64,000 bases of DNA, taken from Lachnospiraceae bacterium 10-1 (GTDB lineage Bacteria; Bacillota; Clostridia; Lachnospirales; Lachnospiraceae). The stretch spans positions 1 through 64,000 of the forward strand of contig KE159820.1 in assembly GCA_000403495.2 (NCBI GenBank). Direction: 5' to 3'. The notes under the pieces are model-generated. The model made no database searches, was not told where the DNA came from, and was given only the letters and a program-made list of their open reading frames with translations. A program made the translations under genes and the position numbers. Of the stretch, positions 26,400 through 34,913 are shown one piece after another; position 1 is the first letter of the stretch, and every line of letters starts with the position of its first letter.

Positions 26400-27116
26400 T
26401 CAGCTCTTTTCCCTTTTACCCTGTATCTCTGCTGCTGATATTTCCATTGTTTCTTTTTCTTCTTCTGAAAGAAGTGACCACTCGCTGTCATCTGCCTGTA
26501 CATCTTCAGGTTCAAATCTCTTAAATGTTTTGTTATATAAAAGTGCACACATATATGCTGGCAGCGAAATTCCAAATGCGAATACCAGCGGCATAATCTG
26601 GTAAAGCGTAAGGCCAACCACCACCGGCGCTGCCCAGCAGAAAATCATAAGTATTGTTTTAGGAAGACTTAATATTCCCATCAAAAAAGAATTCTTGAAG
26701 GTGTTTTTAATTGTATTGTCAAACTTTGCAAGTGCCGGAAACAAATGCATGGACGAAATCAAAAACAAAACCACAACTGCAAGTAATGCAACTTTTATCC
26801 ATGTGGGGAATTCCAGCAGCGCATATCTTAAAATATAAAAATCACCTGCCAAAACCATTATTACAGCCAGCACAATCAGCCAAATGACTGTAGCCTGCTT
26901 AAAGTTTTGTTTAAAGGACTTAAAATAAGATCTGGTAATATACCCTTCTTCATTTCTGACCATTTTAAGAACCACATAATTTAGTGCCGTCATAGATGCA
27001 CCTATTGTAACAACTGGTATGCAGCATATAAATGTTAAAATGTTCAGCCAGATCAAATCTGCCGCCTTATTTAAAAAACTAAACACAGGGCTGTCCAAAT
27101 TAAATAATTTCCCCAT
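26400..27116 (-). CDS. DUF624 (YesL-like) membrane protein
   Basis: A 238-residue protein with five or six helices of the YesL/DUF624 family (FNLDSPVFSFLNKAADLIWLN at the start, then PVVTIGASMTAL). Relatives often sit beside sugar ABC transporters in Firmicutes. The C-terminus is charged and cytoplasmic. It is followed at 37 bp by the diguanylate cyclase gene, so co-transcription is likely. The function is unknown. Confidence 0.82.
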   Translation of the reverse strand: MGKLFNLDSPVFSFLNKAADLIWLNILTFICCIPVVTIGASMTALNYVVLKMVRNEEGYITRSYFKSFKQNFKQATVIWLIVLAVIMVLAGDFYILRYALLEFPTWIKVALLAVVVLFLISSMHLFPALAKFDNTIKNTFKNSFLMGILSLPKTILMIFCWAAPVVVGLTLYQIMPLVFAFGISLPAYMCALLYNKTFKRFEPEDVQADDSEWSLLSEEEKETMEISAAEIQGKREKS

Positions 27117-27151
27117 CCTGATCCTCTTTCTTATCTTATGTCGGCTCTTAC

Positions 27152-27634
27152 TTATGCCTGTAATTTATAGTGCATGGGTGTATAAATTATCCCATCCTGC
27201 TTCTTTTCCGGTCCTAAATCCTTAAATCCTATCTTATGGTAAAATCCTACGCCGTAAGGGGATGCATTTACCGTCAGGCGGTCCTGTCCCAGTTCTGTCC
27301 TTGCATAATCAGCCATGCGGCCAATCAGCGCTTTGCCTACCCCCTGCCTGTGATAATTTCTGTCTACAAAAAGAAGTGAAATATGCATTTCATTGCGTAG
27401 TGTGATCATGCCTATCATTTTTTTCCGGTCATATGCCGATATCATTTGATAGGTGCCCATATCAAACATCCGTTTCAACCCTGAATCTGTGATAAAATCC
27501 TCAAAGCTTCGAATTCCTTCCAGCGAATAATCATCAGCTTCGAATTCCAGAAAAGTTTTCCACGCCAGCCCCATGGCTTCTTCCCATTCTTCCCGGCCTG
27601 CAAAACGTATTTCATAAGGTAATTCCTGCTCCAT
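27152..27634 (-). CDS. GNAT-family N-acetyltransferase
   Basis: A 160-residue acyl-CoA-dependent acetyltransferase. The fold is recognisable from MISLLFVDRNYHRQGVGKALIGRMA (coenzyme A pyrophosphate-binding motif A, RQGVGKA) and the C-terminal strand-helix VNASPYGVGFYHKIGF. The substrate is not predictable. It lies 35 bp upstream of the DUF624 gene, in the same direction. GGAG with normal spacing supports the start. Confidence 0.85.
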   Translation of the reverse strand: MEQELPYEIRFAGREEWEEAMGLAWKTFLEFEADDYSLEGIRSFEDFITDSGLKRMFDMGTYQMISAYDRKKMIGMITLRNEMHISLLFVDRNYHRQGVGKALIGRMADYARTELGQDRLTVNASPYGVGFYHKIGFKDLGPEKKQDGIIYTPMHYKLQA

Positions 27635-27773
27635 TGCACTGTCCTCTCCTGTATTGTTAGTAAATAATTATACCAGAAGATATACTGCTTTACAATCAAA
27701 GCATCACGGAATGATTTTCAAAAAGTTAAAACATATATATCTATTATACCGCAATATTTTTAAAAATCCAATA

Positions 27774-28766
27774 CTAAAGTACCATTTCTGTTCCAACCTG
27801 GTTAACAAGGGGCAGACCATTTTCCAATGCATACGCATTTTCAAGAGTGGTATGGGCAATCGCCTGCATAGCTTCCTTTGTAAAAAATCCCATGTGGGAG
27901 GTAACAAGCACATTAGGAAAAGTCATAAGACGTGCAAGATGATCATCTACAATAATATCGCTGGACCTGTCTTCGTAAAAAACACCTTCTTCTTCCTCAT
28001 AAACATCAAGTCCCACGCCACCGAATTTTCCTTCCAGCATCCCATCAATCAATGCCTCCGTATCAATCAGTGCCCCCCTTGATGTGTTTACCAGATAAAT
28101 ACCCTTTTTCATCATTGCAATAGTATCTTTATTAATTAAATGCTTTGTATCCGAAGTCAGAGGGCAATGAAGACTGATAATATCGGATCTCTTAAAAATT
28201 TCCTCCAAAGATACATATTCCGCATCCAGTCCCTCCACCGGATATGGATCGTAGCAGAGTACATGCATCTGAAAACCATTCAGTATTCTGATCATTGACT
28301 GTCCGATCTTTCCGGTTCCGATTACACCTGCGGTTTTTTCATACAAATCCATCCCCATAAGGCCATTCAGACTCATATTAAATTCTCTTGTTCTGTTATA
28401 TGCCTTGTGTGTTAGTCTGTTTACCGTAAGTAAAAGCGCCATAGAAAATTCAGCCACAGCTTCCGGCGAATAACTGGGCACTCTTAAAATAACAATCTTA
28501 TCCTCTGCCGCTTTTACATCTACATTGTTAAATCCTGCACTGCGCAGCAAAATAGCTTTTACTTTCATTTCATATAAATCATCTATCATTTGAGCATCTA
28601 CATAGTCATTTACAAAAATGCAGATTGCATCATAACCTTTGGCCATAAAAATCGTTTCCTGGTTACATGCTGCCTCGATAAAATGAATATCAAAGCCATA
28701 CTCCTTTCCCATTGGTTCAAACCAAATCTTATCATAGGGTTTTGTACCATAAAATGCGATTTTCAT
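27774..28766 (-). CDS. D-lactate dehydrogenase family (D-2-hydroxyacid dehydrogenase)
   Basis: Reduces pyruvate or a related 2-keto acid to the D-hydroxy acid with NADH in fermentation. The 330-residue protein shows the nucleotide-binding motif GTGKIG (150-155) followed by an acidic residue (YDPY), and the catalytic triad Arg230 (NTSRG), Glu259 and His291 (SHMGF). Spacing matches D-LdhA. It is transcribed alone. The 76 bp before it and the 139 bp after it show no clear terminator. Confidence 0.88.
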   Translation of the reverse strand: MKIAFYGTKPYDKIWFEPMGKEYGFDIHFIEAACNQETIFMAKGYDAICIFVNDYVDAQMIDDLYEMKVKAILLRSAGFNNVDVKAAEDKIVILRVPSYSPEAVAEFSMALLLTVNRLTHKAYNRTREFNMSLNGLMGMDLYEKTAGVIGTGKIGQSMIRILNGFQMHVLCYDPYPVEGLDAEYVSLEEIFKRSDIISLHCPLTSDTKHLINKDTIAMMKKGIYLVNTSRGALIDTEALIDGMLEGKFGGVGLDVYEEEEGVFYEDRSSDIIVDDHLARLMTFPNVLVTSHMGFFTKEAMQAIAHTTLENAYALENGLPLVNQVGTEMVL

Positions 28767-28844
28767 ATCATACCTCCTAATTTAGTCATTTCACAGCTAT
28801 TGTTTCAAACGTGTCTGAAATTTATACTCATCATTATAAAATAC

Positions 28845-29375
28845 TTATGAAAACAAACCTGTAAAAAAATCTTTTACCGAGCCTGCCAGATTTTCAAAAA
28901 AACTGGTCACTGCTACGGATACTGCATTCTTTACCGCGCCTGTAACTGCTTGGTCCACATTATCTACAAGCTCAGCTCCATATTCCTTATACAAATCTTC
29001 CGCTTTATCCAGCACATAATCTGCTGAAAATCCCATGCCTTCAAGCTTTTCCATTGTTTCTACCAGCTCTTTGGCTCCCTCTGTGCTGATCTCAACACCG
29101 AATTTTTCTTTCACTTCCTCCACTGCATTTGAAAGTCCTTCTTCGGTAGTTAAATCTCCCTGCGCTATTTTTTCCTTTAAAAATTCAAATGCGTCGGAAG
29201 CCTTTTCCTGATCAATGTTTTCAAATACTGCCTCAAACAATTCTTTTACCTGCTGGGCAGCATCTGATATATCTTCATCGGAAGTTTTTTCACTTGCTGC
29301 CGCAGGTATCGAAATCCATGCAAATCCAAATAGCAGTACCGTTAATAATATTGCAATTCCACCTCTTATCTTCAA
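28845..29375 (-). CDS. small secreted helical protein
   Basis: A 176-residue protein with a signal peptide (hydrophobic residues 6-22, cleavage near IPAAASE). The mature part is acidic, almost wholly helical, and lacks cysteines. It has Lys/Glu-rich amphipathic repeats and ends with a Phe-rich, amphipathic segment SFFENLAGSVKDFFTGLFS that could insert in membranes. I do not recognise a family. It follows the lipase-like gene by 37 bp on the same strand. Confidence 0.55.
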   Translation of the reverse strand: MKIRGGIAILLTVLLFGFAWISIPAAASEKTSDEDISDAAQQVKELFEAVFENIDQEKASDAFEFLKEKIAQGDLTTEEGLSNAVEEVKEKFGVEISTEGAKELVETMEKLEGMGFSADYVLDKAEDLYKEYGAELVDNVDQAVTGAVKNAVSVAVTSFFENLAGSVKDFFTGLFS

Positions 29376-29412
29376 ATCAAATCATACCTTTCCAGGCCCT
29401 TCATCAAAGCCT

Positions 29413-30351
29413 TTAATATTCTTTTACCCTTTCCATAATCCAAGGATAAATATCCTCATATACCTGATGTTTATTTTTCTCGTTTAGCAATTCATGCCTG
29501 CCGCCGGAATAAAGCTTTAAGGATATATTTTTCATTCCTGCTTTTTCAAAGTCTTTATATGCCTTTTTCACTCCCTCACCATAATTGCCTACAGGATCCA
29601 TATCTCCAGCAATAAAATACACTGGCAGCTCTTTGGGCATTGCATTCAAATTTTCTTCCTGATTCAGCCGGTCCAGCAGAGTAAACAAAGTTTTAAAACC
29701 ATTTACTGTAAAGGTAAAACCGCACAACTCATCATTCATGTATGCATCTACTATCTTATCATCTGTACAAAGCCAGTCAAAAGCTGTTTTGGCATCTGGT
29801 ATTTTCTTATTATAAGAGCCAAAAGCCAAGCGGTCGATCATTTTGGCCACATGCTTTTGTCCTAAGACAAGCCCCTGCAGTCCCGCAATCAGCTTGCAAA
29901 ACTTCACCAATATCCCAGGCTGTGATCCGGTTCCACAGACAATGGCTCCCTGTATTCCCGTGCCATACTTAAAAAGATAATTGCGTAGTATAAAAGATCC
30001 CATACTGTGGCCAAGCAGCACATAAGGTATGCCCGGATATTCTTCCTGTGTGATCTTTTTTAAGCGATGCACATCCCTGACCACTACCGTAGCCGGATCC
30101 TGATCGCAAAAATATCCATAAGTACCTTCTTTCCCTACGCTTTTCCCGTGGCCTAAGTGATCATCTCCCGTTACCAGTATTCCCTTCTCCCCAAGATACT
30201 GGGCCAAAGCTTCGTAGCGTTCAATGTATTCCGCCATGCCATGCACAATCTGTACAATACAAATAATTTTTCCTTCGGGCACCCATCGAAGCGCATGAAT
30301 CTTTGACTTTCCATCTCTGGAATCAAATGTGATATCTTCTTTTTTTACCAT
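29413..30351 (-). CDS. alpha/beta hydrolase (monoacylglycerol lipase-like)
   Basis: A 312-residue serine hydrolase of the lysophospholipase/monoacylglycerol lipase group. The nucleophile is Ser116 in GHSMGS; the oxyanion-hole region is QIVHGMAEYIERY. Candidate Asp and His are in FIAGDMDPVG and GGRHELLNE. There is no signal peptide, so it is predicted to be cytoplasmic. It lies 65 bp downstream of metG. Substrate assignment is by family only. Confidence 0.85.
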   Translation of the reverse strand: MVKKEDITFDSRDGKSKIHALRWVPEGKIICIVQIVHGMAEYIERYEALAQYLGEKGILVTGDDHLGHGKSVGKEGTYGYFCDQDPATVVVRDVHRLKKITQEEYPGIPYVLLGHSMGSFILRNYLFKYGTGIQGAIVCGTGSQPGILVKFCKLIAGLQGLVLGQKHVAKMIDRLAFGSYNKKIPDAKTAFDWLCTDDKIVDAYMNDELCGFTFTVNGFKTLFTLLDRLNQEENLNAMPKELPVYFIAGDMDPVGNYGEGVKKAYKDFEKAGMKNISLKLYSGGRHELLNEKNKHQVYEDIYPWIMERVKEY

Positions 30352-30416
30352 TGTAACCTCCCGATAAATCCCCGCTTTTCAAAGCGGGGATATCAATTTT
30401 TCTTCCATGAATTTTG

Positions 30417-32414
30417 CTAGCAGATTTCCGCTCCGGAAGGCATCTCTTTCTCCGGTGTAAGAAGCGCCAGGTTTCCCTCTGCATCCTCCGCACAAAGAAG
30501 CATTCCCTCTGAAACAACCCCCGCTAGTGTTGCAGGTTTTAAATTTACCAGCACCATAACCTTTTTACCCACCATTTCTTCCGCACTGTAATGCTGCTTA
30601 ATTCCTGAAACAATCTGTTTTATCTGGCTTCCGATGCGAACCTTTGAGCAAAGAAGCTTTTTGGATTTAGGCACCTCTTCACAGGCAATGATCTCACCTA
30701 CCTGAAACTGCATTTTATCAAACAAATCATAAGTGATCTCTTCTTTTGGATCAATGTCGATCCCCTCCGGCTCTTTATCTGATACATTCTTTTCCTCATC
30801 CTGAGCCTCATCTGTACTTTGCTTCTGCGCTGCCTTTCTCTCTGCAAACATAGCATCGGCCTTCTCCACTACTTCCTTCACATCCAGCCTTGCAAATAAA
30901 ATTTCCGGTTTTTCCGTCACTTTGTTTTCGGAAGGATAACCTCCAAAGCTGTTAAGTTCTTCAAATCCTCGAAGTCCGGTGTTTAATTGCCCTGCAATTT
31001 TCTTTGCTGTTGCAGGCATATATGGCTCCAGTAAAGAGGCTCCAATCACAATGCTTTCCACCAGATTATAAAGCACGGTGGCAAGACGGTCTTTTTTTGC
31101 TTCATCCTTTGCAAGCACCCAGGGCTCTGTTTCATCGATGTACTTATTGCAGCGTTTAAACAATGCAAATATTTCCGTGAGTGCATCCGCCACCCTCAGT
31201 TCTTCCATCTTTGCCGCCACCTTATCATAAGCGCCGACTGCCACTGTTTTCAGCTCCTCATCCACCGCATCACTGACTCCCTTATCTGCCACAATACCGC
31301 CAAAGTACTTATTACTCATAGAAATCGTCCTGTTAACCAGATTGCCCAGAGTATTGGCAAGATCAGAGTTTATTCTCTCCACAAGCAGTTCCCATGAAAT
31401 AGTTCCATCATTTTCAAAAGGCATTTCGTGAAGCACGAAATAACGGACAGCATCTACCCCAAAGAAATCTACAAGGTCATCTGCATAAATTACATTTCCC
31501 TTGGATTTACTCATTTTACCATCTCCCTGTAAAAGCCATGGATGGCCGAACACCTGCTTAGGCAAAGGTTCGCCTAAAGCCATCAGGAAAATGGGCCAGT
31601 AAATGGTATGGAACCGGATAATGTCTTTGCCAATCAGATGCAGGTCGGCAGGCCAAAGCTTTTGATATTGATCCGTACTGCTTCCGCCGCAGTCATAGCC
31701 AATACCTGTAATGTAGTTGGTCAGCGCATCCAGCCATACATACACCACATGCTTATTATCGAAATCTACGGGAATCCCCCATTTAAAGGAAGTTCTTGAT
31801 ACACATAAGTCCTGCAGTCCCGGCAGAAGGAAGTTATTCATCATTTCATTTTTACGGGATACCGGCTGAATAAATTCAGGATGACTATTAATATGCTCAA
31901 TCAATTTATCCGCATACTTGCTCATCTTAAAGAAATATGCTTCCTCTTTGGCCGGCTTTACATCCCGTCCACAGTCAGGACATTTTCCCTCCACCAGCTG
32001 GGACTCAGTCCAGAAGGATTCACAAGGGGTACAGTAAAGCCCTTCATAAGAGCCTTTATAAATATCTCCCTGCTCGTAAAGTTTTTTGAATATCTTTTGA
32101 ACCTGTTTTTCATGGAATTCGTCTGTTGTACGGATGAAACGGTCATAAGAAGTCTCCATCAAATCCCATAATCCTTTGATGGTTCCTGCAACGCCATCTA
32201 CAAATTCCTTAGGGGTAATCCCTGCTTCCTGTGCCTTTAATTCAATCTTTTGTCCATGTTCATCCGTACCTGTCTGGAAAAACACATCATATCCGTCTTT
32301 CCTTTTAAATCTTGCAATACTGTCGGCCAGCACAATTTCATAACTGTTGCCGATATGTGGTTTGCCGGATGTATAGGCAATCGCTGTTGTAATGTAATAC
32401 TTTCCTTTGTTCAT
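30417..32414 (-). CDS. metG: methionyl-tRNA synthetase
   Basis: Charges tRNA-Met. The 665-residue protein has the class I signatures PHIGN (HIGH type) and KMSKS (GDGKMSKSKGN), and a zinc site from YCTPC and KCPDCG. An anticodon-binding domain follows, then a C-terminal Trbp111-like tRNA-binding domain (FQVGEIIACEEVPKSKKLL). The start at 32414 is where family similarity begins, with an AAAGGA site upstream. Expression is probably controlled by the Met-specific T-box in front. Confidence 0.96.
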   Translation of the reverse strand: MNKGKYYITTAIAYTSGKPHIGNSYEIVLADSIARFKRKDGYDVFFQTGTDEHGQKIELKAQEAGITPKEFVDGVAGTIKGLWDLMETSYDRFIRTTDEFHEKQVQKIFKKLYEQGDIYKGSYEGLYCTPCESFWTESQLVEGKCPDCGRDVKPAKEEAYFFKMSKYADKLIEHINSHPEFIQPVSRKNEMMNNFLLPGLQDLCVSRTSFKWGIPVDFDNKHVVYVWLDALTNYITGIGYDCGGSSTDQYQKLWPADLHLIGKDIIRFHTIYWPIFLMALGEPLPKQVFGHPWLLQGDGKMSKSKGNVIYADDLVDFFGVDAVRYFVLHEMPFENDGTISWELLVERINSDLANTLGNLVNRTISMSNKYFGGIVADKGVSDAVDEELKTVAVGAYDKVAAKMEELRVADALTEIFALFKRCNKYIDETEPWVLAKDEAKKDRLATVLYNLVESIVIGASLLEPYMPATAKKIAGQLNTGLRGFEELNSFGGYPSENKVTEKPEILFARLDVKEVVEKADAMFAERKAAQKQSTDEAQDEEKNVSDKEPEGIDIDPKEEITYDLFDKMQFQVGEIIACEEVPKSKKLLCSKVRIGSQIKQIVSGIKQHYSAEEMVGKKVMVLVNLKPATLAGVVSEGMLLCAEDAEGNLALLTPEKEMPSGAEIC

Positions 32415-32526
32415 TTCTGACCATTCCTTTCTATTTTTTGTGCAGAGTATACCCCGGAAGACTCCGTTTTTATTCCCTACGCAAAACAGTCTATCTTTTA
32501 ATAAACTGCTTTTTATGAAACAAAAA

Positions 32527-32790
32527 CTGCCTTCCATCTAACGATAGAAGACAGCTGATATGCCGTGGTACCACTTCTTTTCATCTCTGCCTCGCGGCAA
32601 AAACCTCTGCAGGTACAAATATACCCTCCCGCTGTAACAGGCGGACCTGTCGCAATCTAGCCGGCCATTCACAGCCGGATCGGTGCACTGCTCAGAAGCC
32701 ATGTTCAGTCCATTTCCACTTTGTTTCTCTCAACCTTGGGCTTTTCACTGGAAACATTCTCTGTAAAGCTTTCCTGTACTTACTCTCTTC
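32527..32790 (-). promoter_or_regulatory. T-box leader of metG
   Basis: Read on the minus strand, the leader has the T-box core GTGGTACCAC (32574-32565), which binds the free 3' end of uncharged tRNA. It is followed by a terminator stem (32554-32543 with 32538-32527) and TTTTTGTTT. A Stem I region lies upstream, where ATG (32702-32700, in GAACATGGC) is the likely Met specifier codon. Uncharged tRNA-Met should stabilise the antiterminator and switch metG on. The specifier assignment is by position and sense, not by folding. Confidence 0.88.
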
Positions 32791-32824
32791 ATCATTGCTT
32801 TTTTCTATAATAAAAGATAGTGTA

Positions 32825-32853
32825 AGCCTATCACAAACCATTTGTATTGTCAA
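32825..32853 (-). promoter_or_regulatory. probable promoter of the T-box/metG transcript
   Basis: On the minus strand TTGACA (32853-32848), a 17-bp spacer and TAGGCT (32830-32825). The -35 is perfect; the -10 is poor. Confidence 0.45.
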
Positions 32854-32894
32854 CAATTTCGTGCCTTTAAAGGCAAGCTTGGAAATCTCGCACC

Positions 32895-32940
32895 AAAAGC
32901 AAAGCCCCGGGCAGTGGAAGTACCCGGAGCATTGCTTTTT
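32895..32940 (-). terminator. intrinsic terminator of the amt gene
   Basis: A long stem, with AAAAAGCAATGCTCCGGG (minus strand 32940-32923) against CCCGGGGCTTTGCTTTT (32911-32895), and a run of T. It lies 34 bp after the amt stop codon. A/T runs on both sides may make it bidirectional. Confidence 0.75.
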
Positions 32941-32973
32941 ATATACTAAACTAAGGAATTAGATAAAAGCGTT

Positions 32974-34719
32974 TTATTCTACATCCTGCAAGGCTGCAAA
33001 ATCTTCTTCTCCTGTACGAATCTTAACCACCTTATCCACATTGTAAACAAAGATTTTGCCATCTCCAATGTGGCCGGTGTAAAGAGCTTTCTTTGCTGCT
33101 TTAATAACGGTTTCAACAGGAATTTTGCTGACAACCACTTCGACTTTGACCTTGGGAATCAATGTCGCATCTACCTCCACACCCCTGTACATTTCTCCTG
33201 CACCCTTCTGGATACCGCACCCCATAACCTGTGTCACTGTCATGCCAGTTACTCCTAAGTCATTCATCGCCTTCTTTAAATGATCATACCTGGACAGTCT
33301 TGCAATAATAGCTACCTTATAGATACCTGTTGTCCCCATACCCGGTGCCGCCACCTTGACTGCTGCATCCTTTTGCGCATCGTAAGTGCTGACATAATCC
33401 TCTGTGCCAAGATTTGTGTTTTCATTGATTTCCATAGTCATTGTATTGGAAATATCCATAATACTGAAACCAGCATAGGCAGAAGTCAAACCATGCTCAC
33501 AGGAATCCAGTCCCACAATTTCCTCTTCCTGGGATATCCTAAGACCTGCTATCGCCTTAATCACAAGAAAAGTAATGGTAATTGTAATCGTCGTCCAGGC
33601 TGCCACGGCTGCAAAACCTAAAAGCTGCAGGCCAAGCTGCTTAAATCCGCCGCCATAGAAAAGTCCTGTAATGTTGTCATTTCCCGGAACTGAAGTGGTT
33701 GCAAACAAGCCAACCGCAATGGTCCCCCAGATACCATTTAAGCAGTGTACAGCCACAGCGCCTACGGGATCGTCAATATGTAATTTATAGTCTAAGAACC
33801 AGACACCAAATATCACCAGCAGACCTGCCAAAGTACCTATGATCAATGAACCTGTCACATCCGTCACATCGCAGGGAGCAGTGATCGCCACCAGACCGGC
33901 AAGGGAGGCATTTAAGCACATGGAAACATCAGGCTTTCCATATTTGATCCATGTGAAGATCATGCATACCACCGTTGCAATTGCTGGTGCAATAGTTGTT
34001 GTCACAAATACAGAACCAAGCTGTTCTACACTGGTGCATGCCGCCCCATTAAATCCATACCATCCCAGCCATAAGATAAATACGCCAAGGCAGCCGATAG
34101 GTAAATTATGTCCCGGAAACGCATTAACCTTAGTTACTTTTCCCTTTTTATCTGTGACAAACTTGCCAATACGTGGGCCAAGCAATTTTGCTCCAATTAA
34201 TGCAGAAATACCGCCTACCATATGAATGGCACAGGAGCCTGCAAAATCATGAAATCCAAGCTGTGCCAGCCAGCCGCCGCCCCAAATCCAGTGGGCCTCA
34301 ATAGGATAAATCAGCGCAGAAATCACTCCTGAATAAATACAGTAGGATAAGAATTTTGTTCTTTCTGCCATTGCCCCGGAAACAATCGTTGCAGTTGTTG
34401 CACAGAACACAAGGTTAAATACAAAATTGGACCAGTCAAAACTCTCATAACTTGTAAAGATATCAAACCCTGGTCTTCCAATCAGTCCAACCATGTCTTC
34501 ACCCAACAGAAAACTAAATCCAATCAAAATAAAGACAACGGTTCCAATGCAGAAATCCATCAGATTTTTCATTAGAATATTGCCTGCATTTTTGGCTCTG
34601 GTAAATCCTGTCTCCACCATTGCAAAGCCTGCCTGCATCCAAAACACCAGCGCTGCTCCAATCAGGAACCATACGCCAAACACTTGAGCACTTACAGCAC
34701 TCATAATTTCTTCTGTCAT
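32974..34719 (-). CDS. amt: ammonium transporter fused to a PII signalling domain
   Basis: A 581-residue fusion. Residues about 1-430 are an Amt channel with eleven helices, the pore His in IEAHWIWGGG and the second His in HCLNGIWGT. After a linker, residues about 465-570 are a complete PII (GlnB/GlnK) domain: YKVAIIARLSRYDHLKKAM, T-loop GEMYRGVEVD, then IPKVKVEVVV and TGHIGDGKIFV. PII normally plugs Amt in response to ADP/ATP and 2-oxoglutarate; here the regulator is tethered. The T-loop Tyr51 used for uridylylation is Val, so that modification is not possible. Its leader contains attenuator-like hairpins. Confidence 0.95.
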   Translation of the reverse strand: MTEEIMSAVSAQVFGVWFLIGAALVFWMQAGFAMVETGFTRAKNAGNILMKNLMDFCIGTVVFILIGFSFLLGEDMVGLIGRPGFDIFTSYESFDWSNFVFNLVFCATTATIVSGAMAERTKFLSYCIYSGVISALIYPIEAHWIWGGGWLAQLGFHDFAGSCAIHMVGGISALIGAKLLGPRIGKFVTDKKGKVTKVNAFPGHNLPIGCLGVFILWLGWYGFNGAACTSVEQLGSVFVTTTIAPAIATVVCMIFTWIKYGKPDVSMCLNASLAGLVAITAPCDVTDVTGSLIIGTLAGLLVIFGVWFLDYKLHIDDPVGAVAVHCLNGIWGTIAVGLFATTSVPGNDNITGLFYGGGFKQLGLQLLGFAAVAAWTTITITITFLVIKAIAGLRISQEEEIVGLDSCEHGLTSAYAGFSIMDISNTMTMEINENTNLGTEDYVSTYDAQKDAAVKVAAPGMGTTGIYKVAIIARLSRYDHLKKAMNDLGVTGMTVTQVMGCGIQKGAGEMYRGVEVDATLIPKVKVEVVVSKIPVETVIKAAKKALYTGHIGDGKIFVYNVDKVVKIRTGEEDFAALQDVE

Positions 34720-34773
34720 AACTTTTTCCTCCTCATGCTAGAATCCCCTTTTACAGGATATTCATAATCTAAC

Positions 34774-34866
34774 TAAAAAGGTGGAGCAGGGAAACTTCCA
34801 TACAAGCTTCTTTGCTCCACTTTTTTAATCCTACAATCAAAAAGCGCCACGGTCATTCCGCAGCGC
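34774..34866 (-). promoter_or_regulatory. two terminator-like hairpins in the amt leader
   Basis: Hairpin A: minus strand GCGCTGCGG (34866-34858) with CCGTGGCGC (34852-34844), loop AATGA, then TTTTTG. Hairpin B: GTGGAGCA (34820-34813) with TGCTCCAC (34788-34781), then CTTTTT. Both lie downstream of the amt promoter (start near 34878) and upstream of its ATG. A may end the upstream acetyltransferase mRNA; B has no upstream gene to serve and looks like an attenuator for amt. Confidence 0.6.
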
Positions 34867-34884
34867 CTTTGCTTTACGTATTGC

Positions 34885-34913
34885 ATAATATCACTCTGCT
34901 TCTATTCTGTCAA
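34885..34913 (-). promoter_or_regulatory. consensus promoter of amt
   Basis: On the minus strand TTGACA (34913-34908), a 17-bp spacer and TATTAT (34890-34885). The -35 overlaps the last codons of the upstream acetyltransferase gene. The leader to the amt ATG is about 160 nt. Confidence 0.8.

Noticed and set aside
26363-26617. 85-residue N-terminal extension of the diguanylate cyclase
   Set aside because: It lies within the DUF624 gene in another frame and is low-complexity (poly-Lys); the membrane helix starts right after Met 26362.
34774-34866. ANTAR-type two-hairpin target before amt
   Set aside because: The paired hexaloops with A at 1 and G at 4 expected for ANTAR sites were not found; hairpin A has a five-base loop.
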